A DNA stretch of 64,000 nt from Epiperipatus broadwayi (lineage: Eukaryota > Onychophora > Udeonychophora > Euonychophora > Peripatidae). The position numbers and the translations under genes are program-made. Each line of letters begins with the position of its first letter. Position 1 is the stretch's first letter. The notes below the pieces were generated by a model. The model saw only the letters and a program-made list of their open reading frames with translations. It ran no database searches and was not told where the DNA came from. The stretch spans positions 1,353,501 through 1,417,500 of the forward strand of contig JAQFVV010006246.1 of the NCBI GenBank assembly GCA_028023455.1, in the 5' to 3' direction. This document shows, in pieces, positions 48,162 to 61,078 of the stretch.

Positions 48162-50759
48162 TGTAACCTCTGTCTTCTTCACTTATTCACTTTATTAGAT
48201 TTATAAATGCCCAGGCACCAATTCTATACAAGATAGAATAAAATTTATAACTGTAATTACTTTTTAACTTATTAAAAGATTCTTATACTCTAATTTATTC
48301 TATGGCTTAGCTCAGTTGAGGTTATAGGATATGGTATTCATATAGAGGATGCAAATAAGAGTAATAGAACATTTATGGATAACAATTCTGTAACACTAAT
48401 TTAATCATATGCCACACATTTATTCAATTATAAAACTATTGCAAAATTATCAATTATCACATTTATTATAGGATAGACAATGATGAAGAGTGGGTACCTT
48501 TATATCCACATCACCATTTATTCTAAGCAAAGTAAAATATAATATTGGCACTGTAATATTGGGATCTATCAACTGCAGACAAATTAAATAAATTTGACTT
48601 ATACTGGCAAATCTAGATATTCTATAACTATGTAATGTTAACCATATGTGTGTGTGTGGAAATGGAGAATCGAACATATAATAAAAACAATTCATATGGG
48701 ATATTAATTCAATAAAATATTTATTGAAAATAGACAAAATAACAAAAACAAAATATATTATTATCCTATACATCTTGCTATTAACTCTACCACTTCCCTT
48801 CTCACTTAGATAATGTACACTTCTCTCTAACATCTCATTTATACTGAAAGAAATGAATTGTTAAAAAAAATGAAATAAATATGATATTAATATGATATGT
48901 TATAAAGATTTTAATATTCATTTGCAAACACTAACTTTAATAATAGTTTTTCTTTTTTACTATTCCTTATTATCTATATTTTCGAATATGTGTGCCTGTA
49001 AAATGTTATAAATATAATGCATTTATCAATCATACTATTTATAATTTATTTACGAAATAATTGAAATAAAACAAAAGTATAATTTTGGAAACAATAATAA
49101 TATTTATAACAGTACACACACATTCTAATATAAAACTTATGTTAGAATGATTTTTAAACCATGTAAGACAATATATTGTCTTACAATAATAATAACCAGT
49201 TACATTAGCTTTAAAAAAAAATATAAAAATTACATTTCTAGTATACAAAAAAAAATACTTATTGATATGTAATCATTAGATGATGAATTGTTATTAACTT
49301 GAAAGTCATTATTTGAAATGTCAATGATATATATACAATGTATACGCTGCTTCTATTAATAATAAATGAATCACAAACAAAAAGTTAATCCTGACTGTTA
49401 AAAAATAACTTGATATAACTGCAAAAGTTCCCAATATGGAAAATCTTGTAATAAACATTACAAATATATTAGCATGCACTGGAATTATTTTATTAATCAC
49501 CCGAAATAAAATCTCCAATTAGGTGAAACAATTATAATAAAGTTTTATAGTCTTATCCTTTTAATTTTAAATTTGATATAATTTTTTTTTATTCCCATTG
49601 TTAACAATTTCTCCATGTCAGTATACAGTTACTATAGACGATCACAGACTGGCGTTCAGTGAGGTATTTTATTATTTATTTCAGTCATATATATGTGAAT
49701 AATAAATTCTTCAGTTTATAATTCTTTTACTAAGGAAAAGAAATTATATTGGATAAATTATTTTTTAATTTCACTTTATGTAATATTAAGAATAGGCTTT
49801 TAAAAATTGAAAATATATAAAGCATTTTGCAATAGTATTGAATATGTTTTCTCACAATTATTTTCATTTCTAATATTTTCTATAATTCAAGTATTATACA
49901 TTTACAACAAAATGTTAAATGACTTATAATAGATATTCTTACGTGGTATTCAGGCATTTTAATAGTGAACTCAAATCGCTAGCTGGCAAAGTCAGAGCTG
50001 AAACCTTGCAGGGTTTATTTTTTATGTTCATCCTTTTCCTCTTAAGTAGTCTGTTCAAAACTTTTCTTGTCAACACACCCTCATGCCCTCTTTTTTTTAT
50101 TATTATTGATTACTTGGCAACACTCCAAAACTAGCTTGCTTTATAAAATGTCAACAATAGAGTATTACAATATAAATAAAAATATCAAATATTAAATATT
50201 AATTTACAAATATTATCCAATAACATAAACAATCTTTACTATTCCAAATGTATTATTAGAAACAATACATAACCAGTAAATAAAAAAAAATATAAATAAG
50301 AAAATCATTTTAATCGATTATATATGAGTATATCTGTTTTGTTTAGCATATAAATTTTACTATTACAACCTAGTCATTATAAGTAATTATATAAAAAAAA
50401 ATGGACAAAGTATAAAATGATGTAAATGAACATACATACACATATACAAGCTAAATCTTGGATTGGAGTAGACAATAATCTAGAACACCAATGAACAACA
50501 CCTGCTATAACCTTCATATTAACTCTACTCTTATACCAACATTCCCTGATGTTTTCCTGTCTTCCTCTTCACTACTAAATATATAACTTTAAATTCTATC
50601 AATTGGTACATCCAACTAAAGTTTTAATTTTTTTAAAATCTAATTTTCAAATAGCAAATCTCATTTCAATTCATTTTTCTCAGATAACTATCTTTAGCCA
50701 TTGTTAACACAAATGTGAACTTCCCACATTTCTTCCTGGTGCCAACCTGGAAGGTCACA
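48162..50759 (-). repeat. 5' LTR of the gypsy element (2.6 kb)
   Basis: A direct repeat of 39035-41634 with scattered substitutions and small indels. It carries a single copy of the edge sequence that is duplicated at the other end. The promoter driving the element would lie here, reading leftward; no convincing TATA/start pair could be fixed in the AT-rich sequence. Confidence 0.93.
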
Positions 50760-51289
50760 ATATATATGTCTATATCTCATCGTGCATTTAACCTGGAACA
50801 GTTGAAAACTTTATATGTATGCTAATTCAAAATATCATGCTCTTAAATTAACCTGTGTTACTGATTGTCATGTCTTTTTATAAACTAGTTTGTGAATGGA
50901 TATCCTTACTGTAATTGATGAGTCAATACACAGAAATTCTGAATAATGGTCATGATATAATTTTTACCAGCACTAAAATTTTATCTACATGTGATGATAC
51001 TTAGTATATGAGAACAGTAATTTGAAGTCATTAAGATTCTAAAAACATTTGACTGCATTAATAAACATGATGGAATATTTTTATATAAAACATATCTTCT
51101 TAGTTTTTATTAGATAAAATAATTAATAGCTAAATCATATAACACATAATCTGCATCTATCATACATTATTTGCATTTTTATAATATCAATAATTATTGA
51201 GTATACCATGCAGATAGTAGTGATGAAATTCAATTGAATCATAGTTTCTAAATCATTAACAATAATAAAAGTAATAATACACATTTTAA

Positions 51290-51460
51290 AACAGCAGCCA
51301 ACTCTCCATATAGTAATGCTACCCAGTGCAAGCCATATTAAGTAATGGATGCTGTAAGAATCTAATGCTTATTCATTAATATTCCATATTAGTTTTAACA
51401 ATGTATGTAAGCATAGGAAATGATGATCATGTGATGTTTTAGTAGTAATATACATTTTCA
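51290..51460 (+). repeat. Dispersed repeat, copy 2 (partner at 34640-34775)
   Basis: Related in the same orientation to 34640-34775 through an 'actctccatatagtaatgct' segment, 'cagtgcaag' and the block 'taagcataggaaatgatgat' followed by 'catgtgatgttt'. Divergence is considerable, and no terminal structure was recognised. Confidence 0.5.
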
Positions 51461-53015
51461 GATATATATGTGTGAGAATTTTGTTAACTGTTTCTAAAAC
51501 AATAGGTAGAGTTTTATTTAAATATTTTATAAACATTTTAAAGTATATTTTACAATTATATTGCAGTTTTCAATAATCTATATTTTTACTGCTTTTTAAA
51601 TGTATAGGATAATGATGTTTCTTCTTATTTGAAAAAATATAAAATTGCTAAAAAGATATATTAAAAAAAAAAATATTCCAAATATTATACATTAATAGGT
51701 TAGTATTTATAATCCACATATCTAGTTATGAATTAAAAAAATGTATCGTGCAGCTAAGACTTTCTGCCTTGTAGAATTATAGATTAAGATGTACTCTAAT
51801 AGATTAAATATCAGCTGGAAGAAACTATCACTATAATATTAGAATAATTAGAAACTTTAAGTCCCCTCCCCCTTCCAACACTTTACGTACATAAAAAAAT
51901 AACAAAAATGATGTATATCCATGGACAGTAATAGTTTTATCGTAATTTAAGCATTTTTTAAATATAAATTTTGAAAAATGTAAATATTTTTAACATATAA
52001 TACTATAAATAGGTATTTAAAAAAATAACATTTAGCATTAGTAGCAACGAGGCTAGTCAGTTTAATTCAGAATTTTAAAAAGAACGACAAGGAATAAAAA
52101 AGTAAGAAAAGTAAAAGGACAAAAGATTGTAGTCTAAATTGTTGCACTTGTAATTAAAAAGTGGAATTGTGATTAGATTAATATCTAACCTCATTGATAT
52201 TCTTATTCAGAGAGATGATTCATAAAGTAAAAGATTCAAAATGAACAAGATCTACACTATCTTAGCTAAATGACAAAGATAATAAAAGAAAATTAATTTA
52301 TTTTTTAATAAAAAGAATAAGAATAATTAGTTTAGTTGTAAATATTAGTAATAATTATTAATGAATTAGGAAGACGAATGTACCAAAAATATAGTTACGT
52401 CACTTTAAGATATTATTAACAAATTTTGAATTATCGATAGTAAAAATAAAATTATATTTTATAAAAAAGATCGTTTCTCTTTTAAGAAAATAATTGGAGC
52501 TCGTTAACAAAATTTATATTAATTACAATGAGAGATAAAATATTATTCCCCAGAAATCTAAAAAGTGTTGTGATTTTAACTATTATTTTATCCAGAAGGA
52601 TCATATTTTCATTTGTTATATTACGAACATTTTTGACTTATTTCAATGGGCAAAATAATTTTTGAAAAAAGCAATTAAAAATATAGTTTGTGAAATTAAA
52701 CCACAGCACAAATATAAACATGGTCTGGAACTATTAGAAACATCTAAAAATAATACATCTGAACAATACAAGTAAAATGAATTTTTACATATAGTTCCAA
52801 AATAAAGAACGTTTGTGTATTATCCTATAAAAACTTTAATCATAATATTAATCCTAGAATTGTCACTGTTTTTGCAGACGTAGTTATTACATAAAACATA
52901 TGACTAGCTAAAAAAAATAAGAATAGCTTTAATTTGTAACTATTTTGTACTGAAAATGAAAAGAATTAATGAAGCTTATAATTTTAAAACGCTAATATAT
53001 ATTAAATAATTACAG

Positions 53016-53058
53016 TTTGATAAATGGTCATATGACAAAGGATGCGAAATTTCATACT
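53016..53058 (+). CDS. CUB domain exon, middle of CUB-b (end uncertain)
   Basis: After an AG acceptor (53014-53015) the frame reads FDKWSYDKGCEISY in phase 0. Placed after SAIR from the exon at 37990, it aligns without gaps with CUB-a: F-x-x-W-x-Y-D-K-G-C here against F-x-x-F-x-L-D-K-D-C there, including the third CUB cysteine. This supports direct splicing 38111 to 53016 across the LTR element. The only GT soon after is GTTTTC at 53059, a weak donor that would end the exon in phase 1; the frame otherwise stops at about 53070. Either the donor is unusual or the exon is damaged. The second half of CUB-b should lie further downstream but was not found in this window. Confidence 0.6.
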
Positions 53059-53955
53059 GTTTTCATCTTTAAAAATTAACTATATCTTGTTAATAATGAT
53101 ATTTTGTTTTGGAATTTTATGCATGATAATTTTTTCAATATATTTAATGAAAGTTTTCGATAGATTGTAATAAAAGATGTTTGAAATATATCTTATATAA
53201 AGACAAGTTTATAAACTAAACAATTCCATTAAAGTATGAAGATAATAAGTTCAGCAATGCCTGTATTATCTAAAACATTTGTCATTTATTATCGATGATA
53301 AATGGATTCATTGTATTTTTAGTTACGCGTTAAAACAATAATCATCTGCATCTAAGTTTAATTTTTCACTCAGAGGTCCTGTTGTTTGATACACAATAAC
53401 CCAAATCTTTAAGCAATATAAACCTATAATACTTTTTATATGTAACCAAAAAAGTTTTTGTTTATTAATTAATCTAATATCAATGTATTAATAATTCATT
53501 TTATTTTAAATTAACACTTTCTCTGTTTTGGTGGGATGGTAAAATGGAGAATTCTATAGCTGAAAGTCAATGGCTTATTGCCCAGGTTTATCACAGTATT
53601 CAAACTTTTTGAATTCCCAAGCAATAAACTATTTGATTATATTACATAAAATTAATATGCATTTTTGTATTTGAGTTTAGATTTATATTTCAAATAATGC
53701 TTTTATAATATTCTTATTAAAATAAAACAATTGATTAAGACACCTTAGACTCAAATTTTTTAAAGATAGATAATTTTAGAAAAAAATTAAATAATTTCTT
53801 TAGTATTATTAGGTTTTACATTCAAGGTGTGTTATTGACAGATGTAAAAAAAATATACTTTTATTTATTGCAATCATTCAATTTTTTTTTTTAATTAAAG
53901 AATTCCCATTGGGGAAAATCAAAGAAATCTGCCAGTTGTTTTCAATACTGTAAAT

Positions 53956-54020
53956 CAGTGGTTTTACAACCCATGGATTACAATTCCTCAAGGGGTAATG
54001 TAAAATTTGTTGGGAATTTG
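53956..54020 (+). mobile_element. hAT-like terminal fragment
   Basis: CAGTGGTTTTACAACCCATGG followed by 'cctcaaggggtaatg' and 'aaatttgttgggaatttg' resembles the end of hAT elements, which read CAGTGGTTCTCAACC...GGGGTC...AAATTTGTTGGGA. No matching opposite end with CACTG and target duplication was found, so it is a decayed or truncated copy. Confidence 0.5.
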
Positions 54021-56339
54021 AAATTTTAAAATAATTCTTTAAAGTTTTAAATAATGATAAATTGTTTTTTTTTAAATATTTTAATTTTTAAAAATAGATG
54101 AAAATCACATGAAAATAAATTGTTTTTGTATATATTATAACTTGTTTTTTGTAAGTATATAATTTGATTGTAAGTGCTTAATACTAAAATATTATGGAAA
54201 TATAAATTCGTATATTAATTAAACCTACTATCATTTTATTATGAATAGCCTTACATATTTGTACTTATAATTTAGGCATGGTCAAAACAATAGTGGGCAG
54301 ACAGTTTAATTCTTTATGCTTCTATTGTTTTAGAAATTAAACACTTTTAAAATAAAATTGATATTTTTTAAAGTTGAATGTAAAACTGCCATTCTGGACA
54401 ATGACAAATGTTATAAGAACTAGAGTTAAAGCATTTCAGTTCTATTTATAACCTCTTTTTGCTGACATAAATATTACTAAGGCAACTATTCAAATGAACT
54501 CAATGGCAACTCAATTCAGCCTAATAAAACTACCCTCCATTTAATAAATAAAATGGAGATTTTAAAAAATATTGGATACAATAAAAAAAACTTTTCTTTT
54601 CAATTTCTATATTATTTTTCATTTTCAACCAAAAGGAATTTTCTTTATAATTAATATATATATTTTAATGCATATATTTTTATATCACACTAAACTAATA
54701 AGTAAACAAACATATATAAAAAGTCAAATATTTAATTTTGTAATAAGTCAGTTGTTAAGGTGAATGTAGTAACAAAATGGACATGTAATAATTATTTTAT
54801 TCAAGTAATTCATTTTATGATTCCCTTAATTATTTTCCAGTATTTATTAATTTATTCACTTATTTATATTTTCCCCTAAAATGGATCACAAGCAATTTAT
54901 AATTTGATGCTAATATTAATAGTAAATAATGATATTATTTTAAAATATTAGGGTGCCACAGTTATTTAGTCAAGATTTACAATTCAACATTTTCATTATC
55001 CATACATCAAGTCAAATGAAATTAAATAAGATCAATAAATTTCTTTTTTATATATACTTTAAAAAACAACTCTAATCTGGGCAGGTACAATATATATAAT
55101 ACAACTACAGTGACAGACAGTGTAATAATAATATAATAGACATGCAATTAATATTTCCTATAATATAGATTGCATTATGGTTATAAATTTATTTTTATTT
55201 ATAGTTAAAATGTTTGTTTCTAATTTATTATCAGTAGTATTGGAAAACTTTTTTATTCCTTGCAAAGTAGTGTTCTAAATATAAAGTTTTAATATTTGAT
55301 ATTTCTATTTTTTCATGATACCTCGTGTTTCTTATTAATTCTTTAAATTTAATTTAAGTTATACAATATGATAAACATAAGTTCTTGTGTATAATATTTA
55401 TATAAAAGTATTAAATCTTTTAATTGTCTCAGTTTTATAGGTGAAAGATAATACTTCTCATTTGCATTTATATACTTAATAAAAGTATTAAATATTTTCT
55501 GTAGCCCATTTACCAGTATTATATTGTTTCTATTCTGTATTTCTCATCCAAAGTGTATCACAAGCAGTACTAGAGATTTAAATAATATAATTTTTGTTTC
55601 TATGGAGAAGTTGTTACCATTTCTCAATATTCTTCATATAGATTTATAACTCTATTTTGTATTTCTTTATAGTGTGAGTTGTAGGAATTATTACTTTCAA
55701 AATTTATTCCAAGATTTTTTTTTTTATAATTTTTTTATTGCCAATATAATAATTTGTATTAAAAAATGGTAGAGGTTCTGGTATATAATCCAACACAACA
55801 TTTCTCAACATTTATTTTCATGCTGTTATCAATGCACCATTTTGTAATGTCACATTTTTTTTGCTTTACATTGATATGTTTATTAAAATCCCTGAAATGT
55901 TTTAGGCTGATATTTAAAATCTATTTCCAATTTTTAGTATGATTTTTATGATCTTGTATTTTTTTTCCTTTTTATAACATTTCTTAGATTTATTACATTG
56001 TTATAATAAATTATATTTTAATAAAGTTTCTATAATGATCTTTTCTTCTAATAATAAATCAAAGTTCTGTAGTAAACCATATAGGAAATTTCATTTTTTT
56101 AAAAAAGTATTTGGTATATTTTGATTGATAATATTATAAATGTTCATCAGAAATTTTTCAGTAGCAATATCTATATCACTAATATTATTTAAGAAATTCC
56201 AATCATAGTTTTTAAAAGTACCATATATTTTATCATAGTTATCTGTCCTAAAATCTTTTTGCAATCTGTATTTTTTATTTTTTTTGTATGTTAGATCTAG
56301 TAATATTTCCAGTGGTGGAAATAATAATAGTCATAATAA

Positions 56340-56398
56340 TGTTGTTGATGATGATGATAATAATAATGATAATAATAATAAGAAGAAGAATAGCAGCA
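56340..56398. repeat. Trinucleotide microsatellite (GAT/AAT/AAG)
   Basis: Consecutive runs of gat, aat and aag triplets. No ORF context. Confidence 0.9.
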
Positions 56399-58154
56399 AC
56401 TCTGCACCAGTTCATCTGTTAACAACCCAGATAAAAAGCATCAGTTTTGTTTAGTCAAAATTTATTTTAAATTCATTTGACAAGATAACATTGCAAATGT
56501 CTGTCATCAATCTCTTGATAACTCATTTATCAAATTTGTTTAAAGTTATCATTCGAAATTTATAATTGGTTTGTTTAACAACAATCTTCGGATTAATATG
56601 GTGACTGAGCTATCACTTGACCAGGTAATTGGTGCCAATTTTACTAATACTGAGTTCCAAAGCTCAAAGATAATACAAATATATGCTAATGTTGCTAAAA
56701 ATGATCCTCAACAGATCAGTAGCAAATAAACAATAGTTGAATAGTTGTCAATAACAAAAGTTATTTCAAGTATTTCCTATTTCACTAACACTGAGTTCTA
56801 AAGTTCAAAGATAATACAAGGGTATGCTAATGTACAATAGACTAATAGTTATCAATAACAAAAGTAACAATATTTCAACTATTTTTGTCAGCTCCACAAT
56901 ATGTAAAAAACATCCCTGATAATATAAGGAAATTGAATTACAATACCCAAGAAGCATAATTCTTCCCTCCAAAGTTTGGAATGCATATACTCTTATGTAA
57001 TATCTGGTAAAGTAAAAAATACCCACAAAAAATAAGGAAATTAATAACGATCGACTTACAAAAGATATTATTATAATAATCAATGATAAGTTCAATAATT
57101 CAATACCAAAATAATATTTGCAACTTTAAAAAAATTTTTTTTATTCATTCCATAATTCTATTTGCCACAGACATTAACATTTCTCTTTATAAATTTCCTA
57201 GTCAATTATTATTTGAAGCAATATTTTTTCAAGGCTGTGGAATACCATTGCAGATATTTCTGATCATCCTAATCCCAGGTATTTAAAAATTGAGTTCTTT
57301 CAGATTACCCAGAGAGACTGATTTCAAACACAAATAAAATCACTTGAAAACTTTAATTACATTGGATCCAAATTGGGTGCTCAAAAACATTTACTTGGGA
57401 TACACCCTTCAAGATTTTCAGCATATGATGCATTCATTTGGCAAAGTTACAACTTTTTACCATATACCTGAAGAATACTTCTACACCCACCCCTAGTAAT
57501 AGTTATGATTTTAAATTACAACCACACCATGACATTGATCCAAACATAATTCCTACTTAGATCCTTGATCAAAGAGCTATCCTATATTTATACAGCAAAG
57601 TTTTGCAACCTCAGCGCTGCTTCTGGAACCAGCAGGGTTATTTTTCAGTACAATATAGTCAAACTTTCTTATCAAAAAACCAGCTGATCACTTAAATCTT
57701 CAAGTCAACAAAAACAATCAACATCAAATCCTTCCATAATTACACCTATCAATAGCTAAGGGTTTATCCATCAACATGCTACCTATCCTAAATCCTCTCC
57801 CATTATCTTTTTGAGTTGCAGATTAGCAATTTAACACTACATGGAGCAGACAAGAATAAGCCTGCCAACTGAATTGCTGTATAAACAATCCTGGCTTAGA
57901 TAATATTATTGCTAACACTGCCTCAAATGCAATATCCAAAACCATTTCTGTCTCAAATAAAATTATCCCCCCATAGAAGTTCTCTTTTACAATCATATAC
58001 TCATAATGGCTATACTATTCATAATCACCTCAGCACATATCATGGTAACAATTTTTTCATGTTTGCCACTTATTCCAGCCCTCCTCATTTCACTTCTACT
58101 GAAATAAAAAGAAAACCTGATTATCCCCTCCCCAAAGACTCAGTAACTTAACAA

Positions 58155-58335
58155 ATCAATAACAGATTAAATTTACTTGTTAATGCCTCCCATGGACTCC
58201 ATAGAAACCCTGGTTACCACACCCCCAAAAAGACTCATTAACTTAAAAAATCAACAACAGCTGAAATTTACCTGTTAATGCCTCCCATGGACTCCATAGA
58301 AACCAGTCATATTATAGTGCAAACTCAATACATAG
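58155..58335 (+). repeat. Tandem duplication, period 95 bp, within LINE copy 3
   Basis: 'atgcctcccatggactccat' occurs at about 58183 and 58278, in copies with similar flanks ('aacag.t.aaatttac.tgtt'). A shorter echo ('catagactccataaaaacca') follows at about 58331. Confidence 0.9.
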
Positions 58336-60835
58336 ACTCCATAAAAACCAGTCATATCCTCAAAAAAACTGAATGCCACTTATCTGACCCCATAGACCAA
58401 CCTTTTCCTACCTTCCATCAACAACAAATACACTTGCATATTGATCTGAAAACATTGTTAGCTACTGATCAACAACTATTATAAACTCATCAAAATGTTG
58501 TATCTGGACCATCATGAAAATCTTAGAACTTTATACTCCTTTACCTAGCCCCTGATAAATGAAAGTAAAAATTACTACACTTATTGTTTGAGGTATCAAC
58601 TCCATATCTAAACTTTTTCAAGTAAAAAAGTAAACAAACAATATAAAACCTTATGTGCTTGAATTGATCAAAATGAAAATATACAAAGAACATGATATTG
58701 ACAACACTGCTTACCTTAATAGATAAGGTTTCTGTGTCTGCTCCAGGGACACATCTTTGTCCTCAGCTGGAACTGGTATTATTATTAATCCCAGATGTCT
58801 TTTCTCAACATTCAAGATTATTTACATATACTTGAATGTTTTAATCATCATATATTACAGTTGTCTTACAAAACTGACCCTACCATAATATCAAGCATTC
58901 TTCTGATGGTTAACTCTTTGTTTGCATATTCCCCCATCTAACTATTTAAATGGGGGATTTCAAGCTTGATTGCCATCACATCAAAATCGTTTCAACTAAT
59001 AACCTGTTCACTTAAGAGTGATCAAGGCTTTCTGCCTTCTAACTTTGCCACAGTGGCCTGCCTTACTCATCACTCTTTGCCTTTACTAGCCAATACTCCA
59101 TCACTCAATTTAACTTGATTTTAATTCTATTTATTTCTCTGACCACTCTAGGTAATCTCCCATTCTGAATCTTGAACTACACAACACAACCATTCATTTG
59201 CATAAAACCCTTTGAGTTCTTCTCACCTCTATATCAGAGTTTTTATCTCTGAAAAATATATTATGTTTCAGAAACTGGAACAAATAGAACTTGATCCAGT
59301 CCAAAGGTACCTTGCCTTTACACATTTGATATCATTCTATATCCAATATCTCACATGTGTAGTTCACCTCTCTCTTCATGACATGTGTTGTATACATGGA
59401 TTATATTAATCTAACTTGTACATCATACAGATCATCAGATATATGCACTTATTCAGGCTTATCAATTTGCTATTAAAAAGGAATTTGTTTTATTTATCAA
59501 CATACATGGACCCAAAAATATATATACTAATCCCTGGCAACTCAACCTATGACATTACAAGTTGACAGTAATATTTACACAGGCTATAATGTGATTAATC
59601 CTATATACCAACATTTCAAGCAGAGATTACAAATGCATAATGCATTCACACCATCTTTAGACTTATTTGGACCGATACACCATTTTATGCCATATAATTT
59701 ACTTACATGCTTGTTGCAACATAATTTTTGCTATTGCATTTGACACCACCACATTATACCTTGGTGACCTAGCAAATTATTTGTCCCAAAAAATATATGA
59801 TATCAAAGATCTATATCTAATCTATCCAATCTCAATTATACCATTTACCAAAAAACCAGGCTTAACCTCTACTCTGATCTACCTTCATCCAATTTCCATT
59901 GAGCCATTGGGAATCAAGATAGAAAAAAAATTTACAGGATCATCTAGAGCCATATATCTAATATTCAATATTTAGTTCACAAAAAAGGCTCTACTACCAT
60001 ACATACTGTTTTGATATTTAATATGATCTTGATCTGAGTTCAAGACTGAAAAAATGCTCCAATTGCAGTTTAGCTAGATATAGAGCCTGCATTTGACTCT
60101 GACTACATTCCCATTCTGATTGATATGCTAGCTATTACTACCATTCCAACAACTCTGCTATACTTAATTATCAACTTACTGCAGAACAAAAAGATATATA
60201 TCACTCTTAATGGGAATAGTTCACCATCATTTAGCCTTACACAATCCACCTTCCAAGGTTCACTTCTTAGCACACTGCTCTTTATTTTCTACATAAATTC
60301 CCTCTTAAATAGCATACACAACAATTTTTAGGCATCCATATTATACATACTCACCAACACATCCTATGCATAGCATACATGGGTGGCATCACTTTTTTCC
60401 TGCTCTCTTATAAGCAGCTTCCCATATTTTCCATCAATATAAAACCATGCATGAACTTAGATTTAATATAAGCAAAACAGCAGCATGGTTTATATATACC
60501 AACTAACCAAATAATCCAAGGAAATGTAACCCCTGTCTTAGGATTACCATTTTACATTGGCTCACTTATAATGAAGAACACTTTACAAAACAAGCTTCAA
60601 GTCATGCCACATAGATCAACAATTCTCCAAAGCATATCCTCTCACTTTATACTAAAATTCACATATTCTGAATATACTCATAATGACTCAAATTACATAT
60701 TATTTACCTATTAATAAATTTTCAAAATCATTTTATTTCTATTTTTTCTGCAACAAGCTACCATAGGTCAGAAAGATGATTTCAATTTCAGCTAAGAGAC
60801 TTAGTTGCCAACCAATTAATAATGGTCCAGGCAAT

Positions 60836-61078
60836 CACAGTATTCAAGTGCTCTATATCCAGGAAGCTATATATTCAATCACATAAATTGCTCACAAGTT
60901 TCCAATGCTCTGATCACTGTTACGAGTATTTCATATAGAAAGACCTCCACCTCTTTCACAGTATTCAAATGTTCTATATCCAGAAAGCTATATAGTCAAT
61001 CACATCAATTGCTCACAAGTTTCCAATGCTCTGATCACTGTTACAAGTAATCCCTATAGAGAGACCTCCACCTCTTTT
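60836..61078 (+). repeat. Tandem duplication, period 121 bp, within LINE copy 3
   Basis: Copies at about 60836-60956 and 60957-61078 share 'ttgctcacaagtttccaatg' and 'ctctgatcactgttac.agta' and end in 'gacctccacctcttt'. It duplicates the C-terminal coding part of the LINE. Confidence 0.93.

Larger units (their letters stand above)
39035..50759 (-). mobile_element. Ty3/gypsy LTR retrotransposon, complete ends, internally defective
   Basis: An 11.7-kb element read on the minus strand: 5' LTR (48162-50759), primer site, leader, gag with coiled coils and capsid, protease, RT, partial integrase, polypurine tract and 3' LTR (39035-41634). RT before integrase places it in Ty3/gypsy (Metaviridae). 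The primer site begins TGGTGACC, the first eight bases of the complement to the 3' end of tRNA-Trp, as known from CsRn1/Kabuki-type elements. It has numerous frameshifts and stops and a clean loss of RNase H plus the N-terminal part of integrase, so it cannot move alone. The LTRs differ at roughly a dozen positions in their first 400 bp, indicating a not very recent insertion. It lies antisense in intron 3 of the CUB gene. Confidence 0.93.
38112..53015 (+). other. Intron (14.9 kb) inside CUB-b, phase 0, carrying the LTR element
   Basis: It is bounded by GTAAAA at 38112 and the AG at 53014-53015. Removing the LTR element (39035-50759) would leave about 3.2 kb of ordinary AT-rich intron. A short mixed-composition segment at 38660-38870 is unassigned. 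50760-53015 has no supported gene apart from the dispersed repeat copy at 51290-51460. Confidence 0.75.
53059..57300. other. AT-rich stretch, probably intronic
   Basis: I see no further CUB exon. It contains the hAT-like end at 53956, a GAT/AAT/AAG trinucleotide array at about 56340-56395 and low-complexity ORFs only. A short segment around 53525-53640 is less AT-rich but unassigned. Related words ('tgagttc.aaagctcaaagataatacaa') repeat at about 56650 and 56790. Confidence 0.45.

Noticed and set aside
39035-50759. Large repeats read as a segmental duplication of host sequence
   Set aside because: Homology ends exactly at TG/CA termini, with a primer site beside one copy and a polypurine tract beside the other, so they are LTRs.
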